Source: Elusimicrobiales bacterium
Lineage (GTDB): Bacteria > Elusimicrobiota > Elusimicrobia > Elusimicrobiales > UBA9959
Length of the DNA stretch: 64,000 nucleotides
Reading direction: 5' to 3'
Assembly: GCA_028688015.1 (NCBI GenBank)
Contig: JAQTZB010000003.1
Span: forward strand, 186,001-250,000
Part shown: positions 39,571-48,076 of the stretch, piece by piece
Position numbering within the stretch: position 1 is the stretch's first letter
How the letters are laid out: every line of letters begins with the position of its first letter
Program-made: the position numbers and the translations under genes
Notes under the pieces: generated by a model
What the model was told of the DNA's origin: nothing
The model's database searches: none
The model's input: only the letters and a program-made list of their open reading frames with translations

Positions 39571-40596
39571 TTAAAGTTTGGCGATCCGCTCCGCTATCTG
39601 CACCGAGTTCAGGGCCGCGCCCTTGTAAAGATTGTCCGACACTATCCAAAGCTGGTATTCGTTCTTCGCGGTTTTGGCGCGGCGCAGCCGCCCGGCATAA
39701 ACGATGTCGGTGCGGTCGCCGTTCTCGAGCGGCGTCGGGTAATCCCCGGGCCGCTCGAAGAATTTCAGTCCCGGCGTGCGCAGGAAAAGTTTTTTAAGCG
39801 CGGCCGGGGTGCAGGGCCGTGCCGTCTTGAACCACGCGCACAGCGAATGCCCGCGCAGCACCGGCACGCGCACGGCGGTGGAACTGATCTTTATCCGCTT
39901 GTCGCCCCAGATCTTCTTCAGCTCGGCCTCCACCTTGTTTTCCTCGCCGGAGTCGCCGGCCGCGTCGAAACCTCCGACTTGCGGAAAAACGTTGAAAGCG
40001 ATGGGGCGCGGGAATTTGCCCAGCGGGCGCAGAGCGGGCGCGCCGGTCTTCAGGTAGGCGCGCAGCTCGTCCACCAGCTGGCCCATGGCCGCCTTGCCGG
40101 CGCCGGAAACGGCCTGGTAGGTGGCCAGGCGCAGCTCGGTCACACGGAATTTTTCATGAACCAGGGCCAGCGCTACGGCGGCCCCGGTCAGCGTGCAGTT
40201 GGGCCCGGCTATGAGCTTTTTTGCCGGCGTCAGCTCACGGCCGTTCACCTCGGGGATCACCAGCGGCACTCCGGGCGCGAGGCGGAATTGAGACGAGTCG
40301 TCTATGCACCAGACTCCGGCGGCGGCCAGGCGCGGCGCGAACTTATCGGAAACCTCTTCGTTGGAGACAAAAAAAACGATGTCGGCTTTTTTCAGGGCGT
40401 CCAGGGTCGGGGCGGTGCAGGGATATTTCTTGCCCCGGAAAGAAACCTTCGCCGCGCTCCGGCCCGAATTGAACGGGTAGAATTCCCCGACGGGGAACCG
40501 CCGCTTTTCCAGCAGGCCCAGCAGCTCGCCGCCGACCATGCCGGAGGCTCCGACCACCGCGATATTGAATTTTTTATTGTTCGTCTTCATTTTCAT
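39571..40596 (-). CDS. asd: Aspartate-semialdehyde dehydrogenase
   Basis: This 341-residue enzyme reduces aspartyl-4-phosphate to the semialdehyde for Lys, DAP, Met and Thr synthesis. The NADP-binding loop is VVGASGMVGGELL (14-26), the catalytic Cys134 is in GPNCTLTG, and YQAVSGAGKAAMG follows. The start at 40596 or at the ATG at 40590 is possible; both overlap the 3' end of the upstream gene. The coding frame is intact and full length. Confidence 0.93.
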   Translation of the reverse strand: MKMKTNNKKFNIAVVGASGMVGGELLGLLEKRRFPVGEFYPFNSGRSAAKVSFRGKKYPCTAPTLDALKKADIVFFVSNEEVSDKFAPRLAAAGVWCIDDSSQFRLAPGVPLVIPEVNGRELTPAKKLIAGPNCTLTGAAVALALVHEKFRVTELRLATYQAVSGAGKAAMGQLVDELRAYLKTGAPALRPLGKFPRPIAFNVFPQVGGFDAAGDSGEENKVEAELKKIWGDKRIKISSTAVRVPVLRGHSLCAWFKTARPCTPAALKKLFLRTPGLKFFERPGDYPTPLENGDRTDIVYAGRLRRAKTAKNEYQLWIVSDNLYKGAALNSVQIAERIAKL

Positions 40597-41617
40597 TCTG
40601 TTCTGAAGCGGGCGCCGGGGCTTGTTTTACGGACTGCGGGGGCACCGTGATCTCGCTGGAGTAGCCTATGTTCTCCAGGCTGTCCACGGCGGCGGCGCGC
40701 AAGTAGAACATGTCCTTGGAGATGGCGCCGCGCCCGAAGGTCCAGAAATACGGCGCCCGGAAAAAGTAGCGCGTCACACGCTGCCAGTCGAATTTGTCGT
40801 AGGAGACTTCCAGCCAGGCGGCGCGGATATCCTCCCCTATCGCGGTGAAGGAGACGCCGATCTCGTCTTCTGTCAGCTCGGCGGAAAAGCCCTTAATGAG
40901 CACTTTGTACTGATTAAGCGGCACCAGTTTTACGGCCATGGCCGGCTTGATGCCGGAGATGGGCGTCTCCAGCACCCCATCGCCGGAGGGCGCGTTGCCC
41001 TTGATAGAGCGGTTCAGCCAGACGTCCTCTCCCCCGCCCTGGCTCATCGCCGCGGCCAGGATGGGCGAACTGGAGGCGCTGATGAAGTAGCGGGACGAGG
41101 CCCAAAGCGCGAGGTAGTTGTCTTTCTCGGAGGAGACGCGCGAGAGGGGCACCTCGGCCCAGAGCCAGCGGGCAGAGTCCACCCCGTCGAGGGAATCGTT
41201 GGGCAGCGGCTCGCGCGGCAGGTCGGCCGCCTCGGCGAGGAAATAGGTGTGGTCGGAGTTGAAGGTGGGCGCCTGGTTGAGCGCCATGTAGATCTTGCCC
41301 GGAATAGGGTCCGTATCCCAGGAGTTGGGCCACGATTTGATTTTAGCCCGGCCCAGTTTGGCGCCGATGTAGGCCTTGGCGTAACCGCCCGTGGCGACCG
41401 GCGGCAGCTTTATCACCCAGCAATTATTGTAGCCCACGTACCAGTCCGCGTGAAACCCGCCGTCGGCGTAGAGGTAGTAGCGGTTCAGGTTCCGCTCCGG
41501 GGCGAAGTAAGCCGGCACCGGCGAGCGGGCCGAGAAGGCCGGCTTGCCGCCGTCGGGCTCCTGGGCCCCGGCCGCCGCGGTGGCGGCCAGCAGGGCCGCC
41601 GCGAGAATATAGCGCAT
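40574..41617 (-). CDS. Exported protein of unknown function
   Basis: This 347-residue protein has a signal peptide (MRYILAAALLAATAAAGAQ) and a beta-rich, Trp/Tyr-rich body: LNRYYLYADGGFHADWYVGYNNCWVIKLPPV, IGAKLGRAKIKSWPNSWDTDPIPGKIYMALNQAP, and an immunoglobulin-like closing region (DMFYLRAAAVDSLENIGYSSEITVPP). No family is recognised. It overlaps asd by 23 nt and begins 13 nt after parB, in line with an operon continuing from parAB. Confidence 0.7.
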   Translation of the reverse strand: MRYILAAALLAATAAAGAQEPDGGKPAFSARSPVPAYFAPERNLNRYYLYADGGFHADWYVGYNNCWVIKLPPVATGGYAKAYIGAKLGRAKIKSWPNSWDTDPIPGKIYMALNQAPTFNSDHTYFLAEAADLPREPLPNDSLDGVDSARWLWAEVPLSRVSSEKDNYLALWASSRYFISASSSPILAAAMSQGGGEDVWLNRSIKGNAPSGDGVLETPISGIKPAMAVKLVPLNQYKVLIKGFSAELTEDEIGVSFTAIGEDIRAAWLEVSYDKFDWQRVTRYFFRAPYFWTFGRGAISKDMFYLRAAAVDSLENIGYSSEITVPPQSVKQAPAPASEQNENEDEQ

Positions 41618-41630
41618 GTTGCCCCTCGTG

Positions 41631-42500
41631 TTACTTCTTAAGAATACGTGTCACCCTATCAAGATCGTCCAGCGAGAAATAATGTATGACTATTTTACCA
41701 TTCTCCGGCCCGGGGCCGGGGCTGAGCTCCACCTTGGTACCCAGCGACCGCTGCAGCGAGGTTTCGAGCTCTACCACCTCGGGAGTGCGGCGCGAGCCGG
41801 AACGCGGCGCCTTCGGGGCGCGCGGCTTGTCGGCATGAAAGCCCTGGGCGAAACCCTCGATGTCGCGCACGGACAGCTTCTCGGCCACAATGCGCTGGTA
41901 AAACTCGCGGCGCTTGGCGGAATCAGGAATGGAGATCAGCGCCCTGGCATGACCCTCGCTGATGGCCCCCGACTGGATGCCCTGCCGGATCTCGGCGTCC
42001 AACTCGAGCAGGCGCAGCGTATTGGAAACGGCGGCGCGGGACTTGCCCACCTTTTTGGCGATGTCGGCCTGGGAGGCCCCGAAAGCGTCTATCAACTGCT
42101 TGTAGGCCAGAGCGGTATCCACCGCGTTCAGGTCCTCGCGCTGCACGTTCTCCACCAGGGACAGCCCCAGCTTCTGCTCGTCGCTGAGGTCCTTGCGGAC
42201 AATGGCGTCTATCTCGGCCAAGCCGGCCAGCTTGCTGGCGCGCAGCCGCCGCTCCCCGGCTATCAGCACGTACCCGCCGTCGCCGTTGTTCTTCCAGACG
42301 GAGATGGGCTGAAGCAGCCCCCCCTCTCTTATGGAGTCGGCCAGTTCGGCCAGTTTGGCCTCGTCAAAATTGCGCCGCGGCTGAAAGGGGTTCGCCTCTA
42401 CCTTGCCCACAGGGATGCGCTGCACCAGGTCCCCTGTAATATCGTTGTTCTGCACCTTTGTAATGAGGGCGTCTATACCCCTGCCCATTGCCTTTCTCAT
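41631..42500 (-). CDS. parB: Chromosome partitioning protein ParB
   Basis: This 289-residue CTPase clamp loads at parS and spreads along the chromosome for origin segregation. It has MGRGIDALI at the N-terminus, the CTP-binding GERRLRAS motif (82-89) and ENVQREDLNAVDTA (117-130), the helix-turn-helix ASQADIAKKVGKSRAAVSNTLRLL, and a C-terminal dimerisation domain. Four parS-like palindromes lie in and around parA just upstream. It is 49 nt downstream of parA. Confidence 0.93.
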   Translation of the reverse strand: MRKAMGRGIDALITKVQNNDITGDLVQRIPVGKVEANPFQPRRNFDEAKLAELADSIREGGLLQPISVWKNNGDGGYVLIAGERRLRASKLAGLAEIDAIVRKDLSDEQKLGLSLVENVQREDLNAVDTALAYKQLIDAFGASQADIAKKVGKSRAAVSNTLRLLELDAEIRQGIQSGAISEGHARALISIPDSAKRREFYQRIVAEKLSVRDIEGFAQGFHADKPRAPKAPRSGSRRTPEVVELETSLQRSLGTKVELSPGPGPENGKIVIHYFSLDDLDRVTRILKK

Positions 42501-42549
42501 ATATTCTCCTTCCTTATATATAGCGCGGTATCAAAGAGGTTAGCCCGGA

Positions 42550-43389
42550 TCAGCCGCCAAGGTCATACTCAAGCTCCGCTTCCTCGGTCACATAGAGGTC
42601 CGATTTGCGGTGACTGGAGACGTCCACGCCCCTGCGGGACAGAAACTCCAGGGCCAGCTCCTTATAAGCCAGGGCCCCGCGGGAACTGGGGTCGTAGACA
42701 AAGATGGGCTGCCCGTAACTGGGAGCTTCAGCCAGGCGCACATTGCGGGGGATAACGGTCTTATAGAGGCGCTCCCCGTAGTACCGGCTTATCTCTTCTT
42801 TAACCTGGTTGGCGAGGTTTATGCGGGAATCGAACATGGTTACTACGCCGCCGTCTATATTCAGGCCGGGGTTAAGGGCCTGCTTGATCTTCTCGACGGT
42901 ATTCATGAAGTAGGCCAGGCCTTCCATGGCGTAGTATTCGCATTGCACCGGCGTCAGCACGGAGTTGGAGGCGTTAAGGGCGTTCACGGTAAGCAGACCC
43001 AGCGAGGGCGGGCAGTCTATAATGATAAATTTATACATCCCCCCGATCTTATCCAGGGAGCGCTTGAGCACTGTTTCACGTGAAAACTCGCTGACGAGTT
43101 CTATCTCCGCGCCGGCCAGGTTATGGCTGGTAGGGATTATGTCCAACCAATCCACGGAAGTCTGGTGGATGGCAGACTCCACCGGGGCACGGCCGCAGAG
43201 CACGTCGTAGATATTCTTGTTATTCTTGGTAATATCCACGCCCAACCCCGAGGTAGAGTTGCTCTGAGGATCGAAGTCTATCAGCAGTGTCTCATAGTCG
43301 AAAGCGGCCAGGGCCACGGCCAGGTTAATAGCCGTAGTGGTTTTCCCCACCCCGCCCTTCTGATTAGCTATCGCCACTATTTCAGCCAT
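42550..43389 (-). CDS. parA: Chromosome partitioning ATPase ParA/Soj
   Basis: This 279-residue ParA-type ATPase has the deviant Walker A KGGVGKTT (11-18), LLIDFDPQSNST (Walker A') and FIIIDCPPSLGLLTVNAL (Walker B). It forms a nucleotide-dependent gradient that moves ParB-parS complexes. The C-terminus has an extra 20-residue charged tail. The ATG has a GGGGAG ribosome-binding site. One parS-like site lies inside the gene (43072-43087), and others lie upstream. Confidence 0.93.
   Translation of the reverse strand: MAEIVAIANQKGGVGKTTTAINLAVALAAFDYETLLIDFDPQSNSTSGLGVDITKNNKNIYDVLCGRAPVESAIHQTSVDWLDIIPTSHNLAGAEIELVSEFSRETVLKRSLDKIGGMYKFIIIDCPPSLGLLTVNALNASNSVLTPVQCEYYAMEGLAYFMNTVEKIKQALNPGLNIDGGVVTMFDSRINLANQVKEEISRYYGERLYKTVIPRNVRLAEAPSYGQPIFVYDPSSRGALAYKELALEFLSRRGVDVSSHRKSDLYVTEEAELEYDLGG
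43072..43087. other. parS-like site 1 (inside parA)
   Basis: TGTTTCACGTGAAAAC matches the bacterial parS consensus (TGTTNCACGTGAAACA) at 14 of 16 positions, with the central TTCACGTGAA palindrome intact. Confidence 0.85.
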
Positions 43390-43419
43390 ATAAACTCCCC
43401 TTTTGAAACCATCCCGCCA

Positions 43420-43435
43420 AGTTTCACGTGAAAAC
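43420..43435. other. parS-like site 2 (upstream of parA)
   Basis: AGTTTCACGTGAAAAC has the intact GTTTCACGTGAAA core of parS and lies 30 bp upstream of the parA start. Confidence 0.85.
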
Positions 43436-43517
43436 TACCCCGCCACGGTGCTGGCGGTATATATCTATTCTATTGTTTTGAGCTAAAGTTGTCAAATGAT
43501 AATGAGGATTGGGAGGA

Positions 43518-43533
43518 TGTTTCACGTGAAAAC
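43518..43533. other. parS-like site 3
   Basis: TGTTTCACGTGAAAAC is identical to site 1 and lies in the intergenic gap between parA and the DUF2089-linked gene. The rest of this 237-bp gap has no gene and no clear DnaA box. Confidence 0.85.
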
Positions 43534-43602
43534 CAAGCAAACTGCCCCCAAAACCGAAGTTTTGAGGGCAGATAGCGCTTCATGGTATTTTCAGGCAGCG
43601 CC

Positions 43603-43618
43603 GTTTTCACGTGAAACC
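43603..43618. other. parS-like site 4
   Basis: GTTTTCACGTGAAACC is the reverse orientation of the same motif, just downstream of the 43627-43992 gene. Confidence 0.85.
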
Positions 43619-43626
43619 CCGGGCGC

Positions 43627-43992
43627 CTATTCGATATATATCTCCACCCTGTCCCCCCCATCTCTGACGTCCACTATACGCATAGGCTCATGCGCCTCAA
43701 TGGCTTCCTGAATCTTTCCCATGTCCACAACGCACCCCTTGTCAGCCAGTTTGGCCTTTATCTTTCCTTCTATAAAGGGCGCCATGAATTTAGCCCAGGA
43801 GAGCGGTATATGAATATTAACCTTCGGTTCCTCGCCCCCCTCCTCATAGACGCGTATACGGAGCACCCGCCCCCTGTCTTCTCCGGCCGCCCGGGAGCCT
43901 CTACCAAGGGCCTCCAGCAGGTCCATAGCCTCGGCGGAGGAGATCTTTTTCTGCTCCAGCAGCTTCAGTATGCGCAGTTTTTCCTCATTCAT
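43627..43992 (-). CDS. SHOCT-like/YvlB-N-like protein paired with DUF2089
   Basis: This 121-residue cytosolic protein opens with a helical hairpin (MNEEKLRILKLLEQKKISSAEAMDLLEAL) of the type found at the N-terminus of YvlB-like and DUF2089-associated proteins. A beta-rich part follows (RVLRIRVYEEGGEEPKVNIHIPLSWAKFMAPF). It lies 8 nt after the DUF2089 gene and shares the same helical-hairpin logic with that protein's C-terminus. The function is unknown. Confidence 0.65.
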   Translation of the reverse strand: MNEEKLRILKLLEQKKISSAEAMDLLEALGRGSRAAGEDRGRVLRIRVYEEGGEEPKVNIHIPLSWAKFMAPFIEGKIKAKLADKGCVVDMGKIQEAIEAHEPMRIVDVRDGGDRVEIYIE

Positions 43993-44000
43993 AAGGACTC

Positions 44001-44369
44001 CTAAGCCTCCAGGCTCTTCAGCAGGGCCACCGCCTCCTGGGCATTTATCTCCCCCCGCTCCAGGCGACTCACTATTTCCAGCCGGCGACGCCTGGCTTCG
44101 GCTTGCAGGCTGCCCAGCCCCAGTTTATTCAGCAAAGACTCCAGGCGATTCCTGACCGTAGGATAGGAAATATTGAGCTGCCGCTCCACTTCCTTTATGC
44201 TGCCGCGGGCCGCCAGAAAAACACGCAAAAAGCCTTCTTCTTCCGGGGAAAGCACCGCAAAGATGGGCAGTTCAAAACTTCCCCTAACGGAAGTTTTACA
44301 GTCCGTACAAGAAAGTTCAGTAACAATTACCTTCCCGGAGCATGAAGGACATTTATTGGGAATATTCAT
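44001..44369 (-). CDS. DUF2089 family protein (zinc ribbon plus HTH)
   Basis: This 122-residue protein has a zinc ribbon (CPSCSGKVIVTELSCTDC), a helix-turn-helix region (FLAARGSIKEVERQLNISYPTVRNRLESLLNKLG) and a C-terminal helical hairpin (LERGEINAQEAVALLKSLE), the standard DUF2089 layout. It is likely a DNA-binding regulator, possibly of itself, as its leader is AT-rich with repeated TTAATATT-like words. It is expressed from a strong promoter at 44420-44448. Confidence 0.8.
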   Translation of the reverse strand: MNIPNKCPSCSGKVIVTELSCTDCKTSVRGSFELPIFAVLSPEEEGFLRVFLAARGSIKEVERQLNISYPTVRNRLESLLNKLGLGSLQAEARRRRLEIVSRLERGEINAQEAVALLKSLEA

Positions 44370-44419
44370 ATTGTTAATATTTATATTGATTTTATTAATC
44401 TTGATATCTATCTAGACTA

Positions 44420-44448
44420 AGTATACCAGCAGTTATTTAATATGTCAA
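44420..44448 (-). promoter_or_regulatory. Sigma70 promoter for DUF2089 operon
   Basis: On the minus strand TTGACA (44443-44448), a 17-bp spacer and TATACT (44420-44425) preceded by TGG (extended -10) make a near-consensus promoter. The leader of about 45 nt is very AT-rich compared with the rest of the window. Confidence 0.85.
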
Positions 44449-44483
44449 CCCCACCCCCAAAAAATATCACAGCAGTTGCAAAA

Positions 44484-44512
44484 GAAAAGGCCCGGCGAAC
44501 CGGGCCTTTTTC
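44484..44512. terminator. Terminator after the Gly/Asp-rich protein gene
   Basis: AGGCCCGG and CCGGGCCT arms around a CGAA loop are flanked by an A-rich run and a T-run. It ends the minus-strand gene 44531-44800. Confidence 0.85.
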
Positions 44513-44530
44513 CGTGAGGAGGGGGAGACC

Positions 44531-44800
44531 TTAGAAATCAGTGCCGCCGCCCGAGCCATCCGGATCCGAGCCGCCGCCGGAACCGCCGGAGCCGCAACCG
44601 CCGCCGTCGTCGGTGCTGTCGGGGCCGTCGTCATTGCCGGAGCCGCCGCCGCCGCCGTCATCGGTGCTGTCGGGGCCCGGGGCGGGCTTGGGCTTGGACG
44701 AAGCAGCAAAGGCGCTGGAGCAGAGCAGGTCCGCGCCGGTCATGGCGCCGTAGGCCAGGGCCAGGAACATCAAAAGAACAGCCGTAAAAAGTTTTTTCAT
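44531..44800 (-). CDS. Small exported Gly/Asp/Ser-rich protein
   Basis: This 89-residue protein has a signal peptide or membrane anchor (MKKLFTAVLLMFLALAYGAMTGADLLC) followed by low-complexity repeats with two copies of PDSTDDGGG separated by Gly/Ser/Asn runs. Two cysteines remain. The DNA of the two PDSTDDGGG copies is nearly identical, suggesting duplication. The ATG at 44800 has a GGAGGG ribosome-binding site; the frame stays open upstream but without a signal. The function is unknown; Asp-rich repeats could bind divalent cations. Confidence 0.6.
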   Translation of the reverse strand: MKKLFTAVLLMFLALAYGAMTGADLLCSSAFAASSKPKPAPGPDSTDDGGGGGSGNDDGPDSTDDGGGCGSGGSGGGSDPDGSGGGTDF

Positions 44801-44871
44801 TATCCCTCCAAAAATAAACCGCACCTGAATTTTATAAAAAATCCAGGCGCGGCGCTTTGACCATGGACAGG

Positions 44872-45744
44872 TCAGCGGCTCTTGTCGATGGAAACGAAGG
44901 GCACGCCGCCTCCGACGTAGCCGGGCAGCACGCCGTTCCATTTTTCAATCGCCTTGAGCTGGGCGTCCACCTTGCGCAACTCTATCAGCGACGGGGTAAC
45001 CTGCTCGCGCTGCATGCGCAGCGCCTCGGCCTCGCCCCTGGACTTGGCGATCTGCGACTCGGCGTCGCGCTTGGCTTTCTCGACGAGCTTCTCCGACATC
45101 TTGGCCTGCTGCTCGGCCACCTGCTTGTCTTCCACGGCCTTCAGGAACTGGTCGGTGAAGTCCAGGTCCACCACGGAGATATCCGTGACGACTATCTCTT
45201 TCTTACTGAGGCGCTCCTTAACCTCGGCGTTTATCTCCTCGACGAGCAGGTTGCGGTCGGAGATGATCCGCTCGGCGGAGTAGCGCGCCGCGATAGCCTT
45301 GAAGACCTCCTGCACCGCCGGGTCCACGATATTAACGACGTAGCCGGGCCCGAGGTTGCGGTAAATGCTGACCGCGGTCTCTTTCTGGATGCGGTGATTG
45401 ACCACGAGGTGCGCGTTCATGGTCTGCAGGTCCTTGGAGAAGGCCTGGGTCTTGATGTCGGCGCGCTGGATCTGGATGGAGAATTTGGTGATGTTCTCCA
45501 CGAGCGGCAGCTTGAAGTGAAGGCCTTCGCTGTAGGAATCCACTATGGCGCCCAGGCGCGTCTTGATAGCCACCTCGCCCGGCGTGATTATGAAGAACGC
45601 GGAGAACGCCACCACCGCCGCCACAACCGCCACAACCGGCACCAGCAGCTTGCCCAGATAATCTTTTTCCATTTTGCCTCCCTGACCGTGCTTGCCTATC
45701 TCGTCCAGGACACCCTTCAGGTCCTCGAAAAAGGAATTGTTCAT
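44872..45744 (-). CDS. Prohibitin/SPFH-domain membrane protein
   Basis: This 290-residue protein has an N-terminal transmembrane helix (LLVPVVAVVAAVVAFSAFFII), an SPFH/Band 7 domain (TPGEVAIKTRLGAIVDSYSEGLHFKLPLVENITKFSIQIQ) and a long coiled coil (KQVAEQQAKMSEKLVEKAKRDAESQIAKSRGEAEALRMQ). It is a prohibitin/HflC-like scaffold expected to form ring assemblies and to modulate membrane proteases. The ATG at 45744 lies 6 nt after a perfect TATAAT on the minus strand, suggesting a leaderless mRNA. Confidence 0.88.
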   Translation of the reverse strand: MNNSFFEDLKGVLDEIGKHGQGGKMEKDYLGKLLVPVVAVVAAVVAFSAFFIITPGEVAIKTRLGAIVDSYSEGLHFKLPLVENITKFSIQIQRADIKTQAFSKDLQTMNAHLVVNHRIQKETAVSIYRNLGPGYVVNIVDPAVQEVFKAIAARYSAERIISDRNLLVEEINAEVKERLSKKEIVVTDISVVDLDFTDQFLKAVEDKQVAEQQAKMSEKLVEKAKRDAESQIAKSRGEAEALRMQREQVTPSLIELRKVDAQLKAIEKWNGVLPGYVGGGVPFVSIDKSR

Positions 45745-45750
45745 GGCAAG

Positions 45751-45756
45751 ATTATA
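45751..45756 (-). promoter_or_regulatory. -10 box (TATAAT) 6 nt before prohibitin start
   Basis: Minus-strand TATAAT is followed by six bases and then the ATG at 45744, with no room for a Shine-Dalgarno sequence. Confidence 0.6.
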
Positions 45757-45789
45757 TCTATAAAGCCCCGGGGGGGCAAACGGACGGCC

Positions 45790-45795
45790 TATAAT
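45790..45795 (+). promoter_or_regulatory. -10 box for the spermidine-synthase-like gene
   Basis: A plus-strand TATAAT lies 19 nt before the ATG at 45815, in the 70-bp divergent gap shared with the prohibitin promoter. Confidence 0.45.
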
Positions 45796-45814
45796 TTATA
45801 GAATATAACCCACG

Positions 45815-48067
45815 ATGAAAAATTTATTCAAGTCCAAACCCAATATCCCGCTGCTGTTCTTCATTTCCGGAGTCAGCGGCCTAATTTACGAAACGGTCTG
45901 GTTCCGCATGCTGATCCGCGTCTTCGGCGGCACACTGGAGGCCACCAGCACAGTGCTGGCCGTTTTCATGGGCGGCCTGGCGCTGGGCGCGGTAATAGCC
46001 GGGAAAAAAGCCGACGGCCTTAAGAACCCGCTGCGTCTCTACGCCTGGCTGGAATTCCTGGTGGCCCTCTTCGCGCTGGGCGCCACCGCGCTGATGACCG
46101 GCCTGCCCGGCCTGCTGGCCCCGCTGCTGCCGGAGGGGGGGACCGCGGGGGCCGCTGCCCTCACGGCGCTGATCCGCGTGCTGGTGTCGGCCGCTGTGCT
46201 GCTGCTCCCTACGGCGCTGATGGGCGCCACGCTGCCGCTGCTGGCAAGCGGCCTGGCCGCCGGCACGGGCGATTCCGGCGGCAAGATCTCAAGGCTTTAC
46301 GCGCTGAACACGCTGGGGGCGGCCCTGGGCGTGCTGGCGGCAGGCTACCTGCTGATAGGCCACGCCGGGGAGAAGGGCGCCGCACTGCTGGCCGCGGTCC
46401 TTAACCTGGCCATCGCCCTGCGCATAGCGGCCTACCGCCCGCAGGACAGGGAACCTGTACCCCCGGTAAACAAGACCGTGGAGGGCACACGCGGCTACCG
46501 CCGCCTGCTGCTTGTCATGGCCGCCTCCGGCTTTACCGCGCTGGCCTTCGAGGTCCTCTGGGCCCGCCTGCTGGTGCTGACCATCGGAAGCTCCGTCTAC
46601 GCTTTCTCGGCCATGCTGTCGGCCTACCTGCTGGGCATAGCCCTGGGCAGCCTCTACGCCGGGGAACAGGCCGACTCTACTGCCGACCCGCTGCCGGCCC
46701 TGGCGCGCACGCAGGCGGGCATAGCCGTGCTGGCCCTGGCGGGCCTGGCAGCCTTCTACTTCGCCGGGCTGGCGGCCGTGCACCCCAAGTACATGTATTC
46801 GCCGCTGACGCGGGCCTCAGATGTCTTCAACCTCTTCGGCTGGTCCCTTTTAATAATAACCCCGGTGACCTTCCTGATGGGTTTTTTCTTCCCGGTGGCC
46901 GCGCAGGCCGGGGTCCGGGCGGCCGGCCGGGTGGGCGCGGTGGGGCCGCTCTACAGCGCCAACACGCTGGGCACCATCGCCGGCTCGCTGGTCACCGGCT
47001 TCGTGCTGGTGCCGCAGCTGGGCACCAAATTCAGCTTTATCCTGACCGGCATACTCGCCGCCCTGACCGGCACCGCGCTGGCGGCCCTGGCGGGCGCCGA
47101 GGAGAAAAAACGCTTCGCGCCCTGGATGGGCGCCGCGGTACTGGCGGCCGGCGCGGCTTTTATGATCCCGGACCCCGTCTTCAGCACCATAGCGCGGCGC
47201 TTCGAGCTTAACTCGCCGGGCTTCATCGCCTTTCACGCCGAGGACCGGGCCGGGGCGGTGGACGTGCTGTTCCGCGACGGCGGGCGGGCCAAGTCGCTCT
47301 ACATCAACGGCGTGGCGGTCTCCGGCAACGGCGACGCCGGCAAACTGATGTCGCATTTCCCGCTGATCTTCCAGGAAAATCCCAAGAGCATGTTCATCAT
47401 AGGCCTGGGCGCCGCCAACACGCTGCGCTCGGGCGTACTGCACGGCGTCAAAGTGACGGTGGCGGAGCTGCTGACGGCGGTGCGCGAGGCGGCCCCGCTG
47501 TTCGCGGGCAACTGGGAGAGATCCCAGGCCGCGGGGCGCTTCGAGATCCGCGTCAACGATGGGCGCAACGAGCTGCTGCGCTCCCGCGCGGCCTACGACG
47601 CGATAATAGTGGACGTCACGCCGCCCATCTACAGCTCGGGCGCCGTCAATGTGTACAGCCGCGATTTTTTCAAGATAGCCCGCTCGCGCCTGACCGAAAC
47701 CGGCGTGCTGAGCCTGTGGATACCGCTGCCTTGCTTCGAGAGCGACTACTACATGATCCTGCGCTCGCTGAAAGACGTGTTCCCGCAGGTCAACGTGTGG
47801 AGTTTCCCGGGGCGGCCGGGCTACCTGGCGCTGGCCTCCAACCAGCCGCTCGAGCGGCGCCCGCAGGTGCTGGCAAACCGCATAAAAAGAGGCAACGTCA
47901 ATTACGAACTGCCCTTCGTCACGCCGGACTACATCATAAAGACCCACGTGATGAACGCCACCGAAGTGGACGCCAAGTCCGCGGCTTACCCGCCGGTCAC
48001 CGACGACAAGCCCTACACCGAATTCCCGCTGGCGCGGTTCATGGCGTTCTCTCCGCTCTGGTTTTAA
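45815..48067 (+). CDS. Membrane-fused spermidine synthase-like protein
   Basis: This 750-residue protein has about 14 transmembrane helices in the first ~470 residues, beginning FFISGVSGLIYETVWFRMLIRVFGGT, which is the membrane-bound spermidine synthase family opening, repeated once internally at about residue 235 (SGFTALAFEVLWARLLVLTIG). The C-terminal ~280 residues are an aminopropyltransferase-like Rossmann domain (MFIIGLGAANTLRSGV, VRVNDGRNELL-type region, DAIIVDVTPP). The GGGDG substrate motif of true spermidine synthases reads GLGAA, so the substrate is uncertain. It is convergent with a small HTH gene. Confidence 0.8.
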   Translation: MKNLFKSKPNIPLLFFISGVSGLIYETVWFRMLIRVFGGTLEATSTVLAVFMGGLALGAVIAGKKADGLKNPLRLYAWLEFLVALFALGATALMTGLPGLLAPLLPEGGTAGAAALTALIRVLVSAAVLLLPTALMGATLPLLASGLAAGTGDSGGKISRLYALNTLGAALGVLAAGYLLIGHAGEKGAALLAAVLNLAIALRIAAYRPQDREPVPPVNKTVEGTRGYRRLLLVMAASGFTALAFEVLWARLLVLTIGSSVYAFSAMLSAYLLGIALGSLYAGEQADSTADPLPALARTQAGIAVLALAGLAAFYFAGLAAVHPKYMYSPLTRASDVFNLFGWSLLIITPVTFLMGFFFPVAAQAGVRAAGRVGAVGPLYSANTLGTIAGSLVTGFVLVPQLGTKFSFILTGILAALTGTALAALAGAEEKKRFAPWMGAAVLAAGAAFMIPDPVFSTIARRFELNSPGFIAFHAEDRAGAVDVLFRDGGRAKSLYINGVAVSGNGDAGKLMSHFPLIFQENPKSMFIIGLGAANTLRSGVLHGVKVTVAELLTAVREAAPLFAGNWERSQAAGRFEIRVNDGRNELLRSRAAYDAIIVDVTPPIYSSGAVNVYSRDFFKIARSRLTETGVLSLWIPLPCFESDYYMILRSLKDVFPQVNVWSFPGRPGYLALASNQPLERRPQVLANRIKRGNVNYELPFVTPDYIIKTHVMNATEVDAKSAAYPPVTDDKPYTEFPLARFMAFSPLWF

Positions 48068-48076
48068 GGGTTGGCT

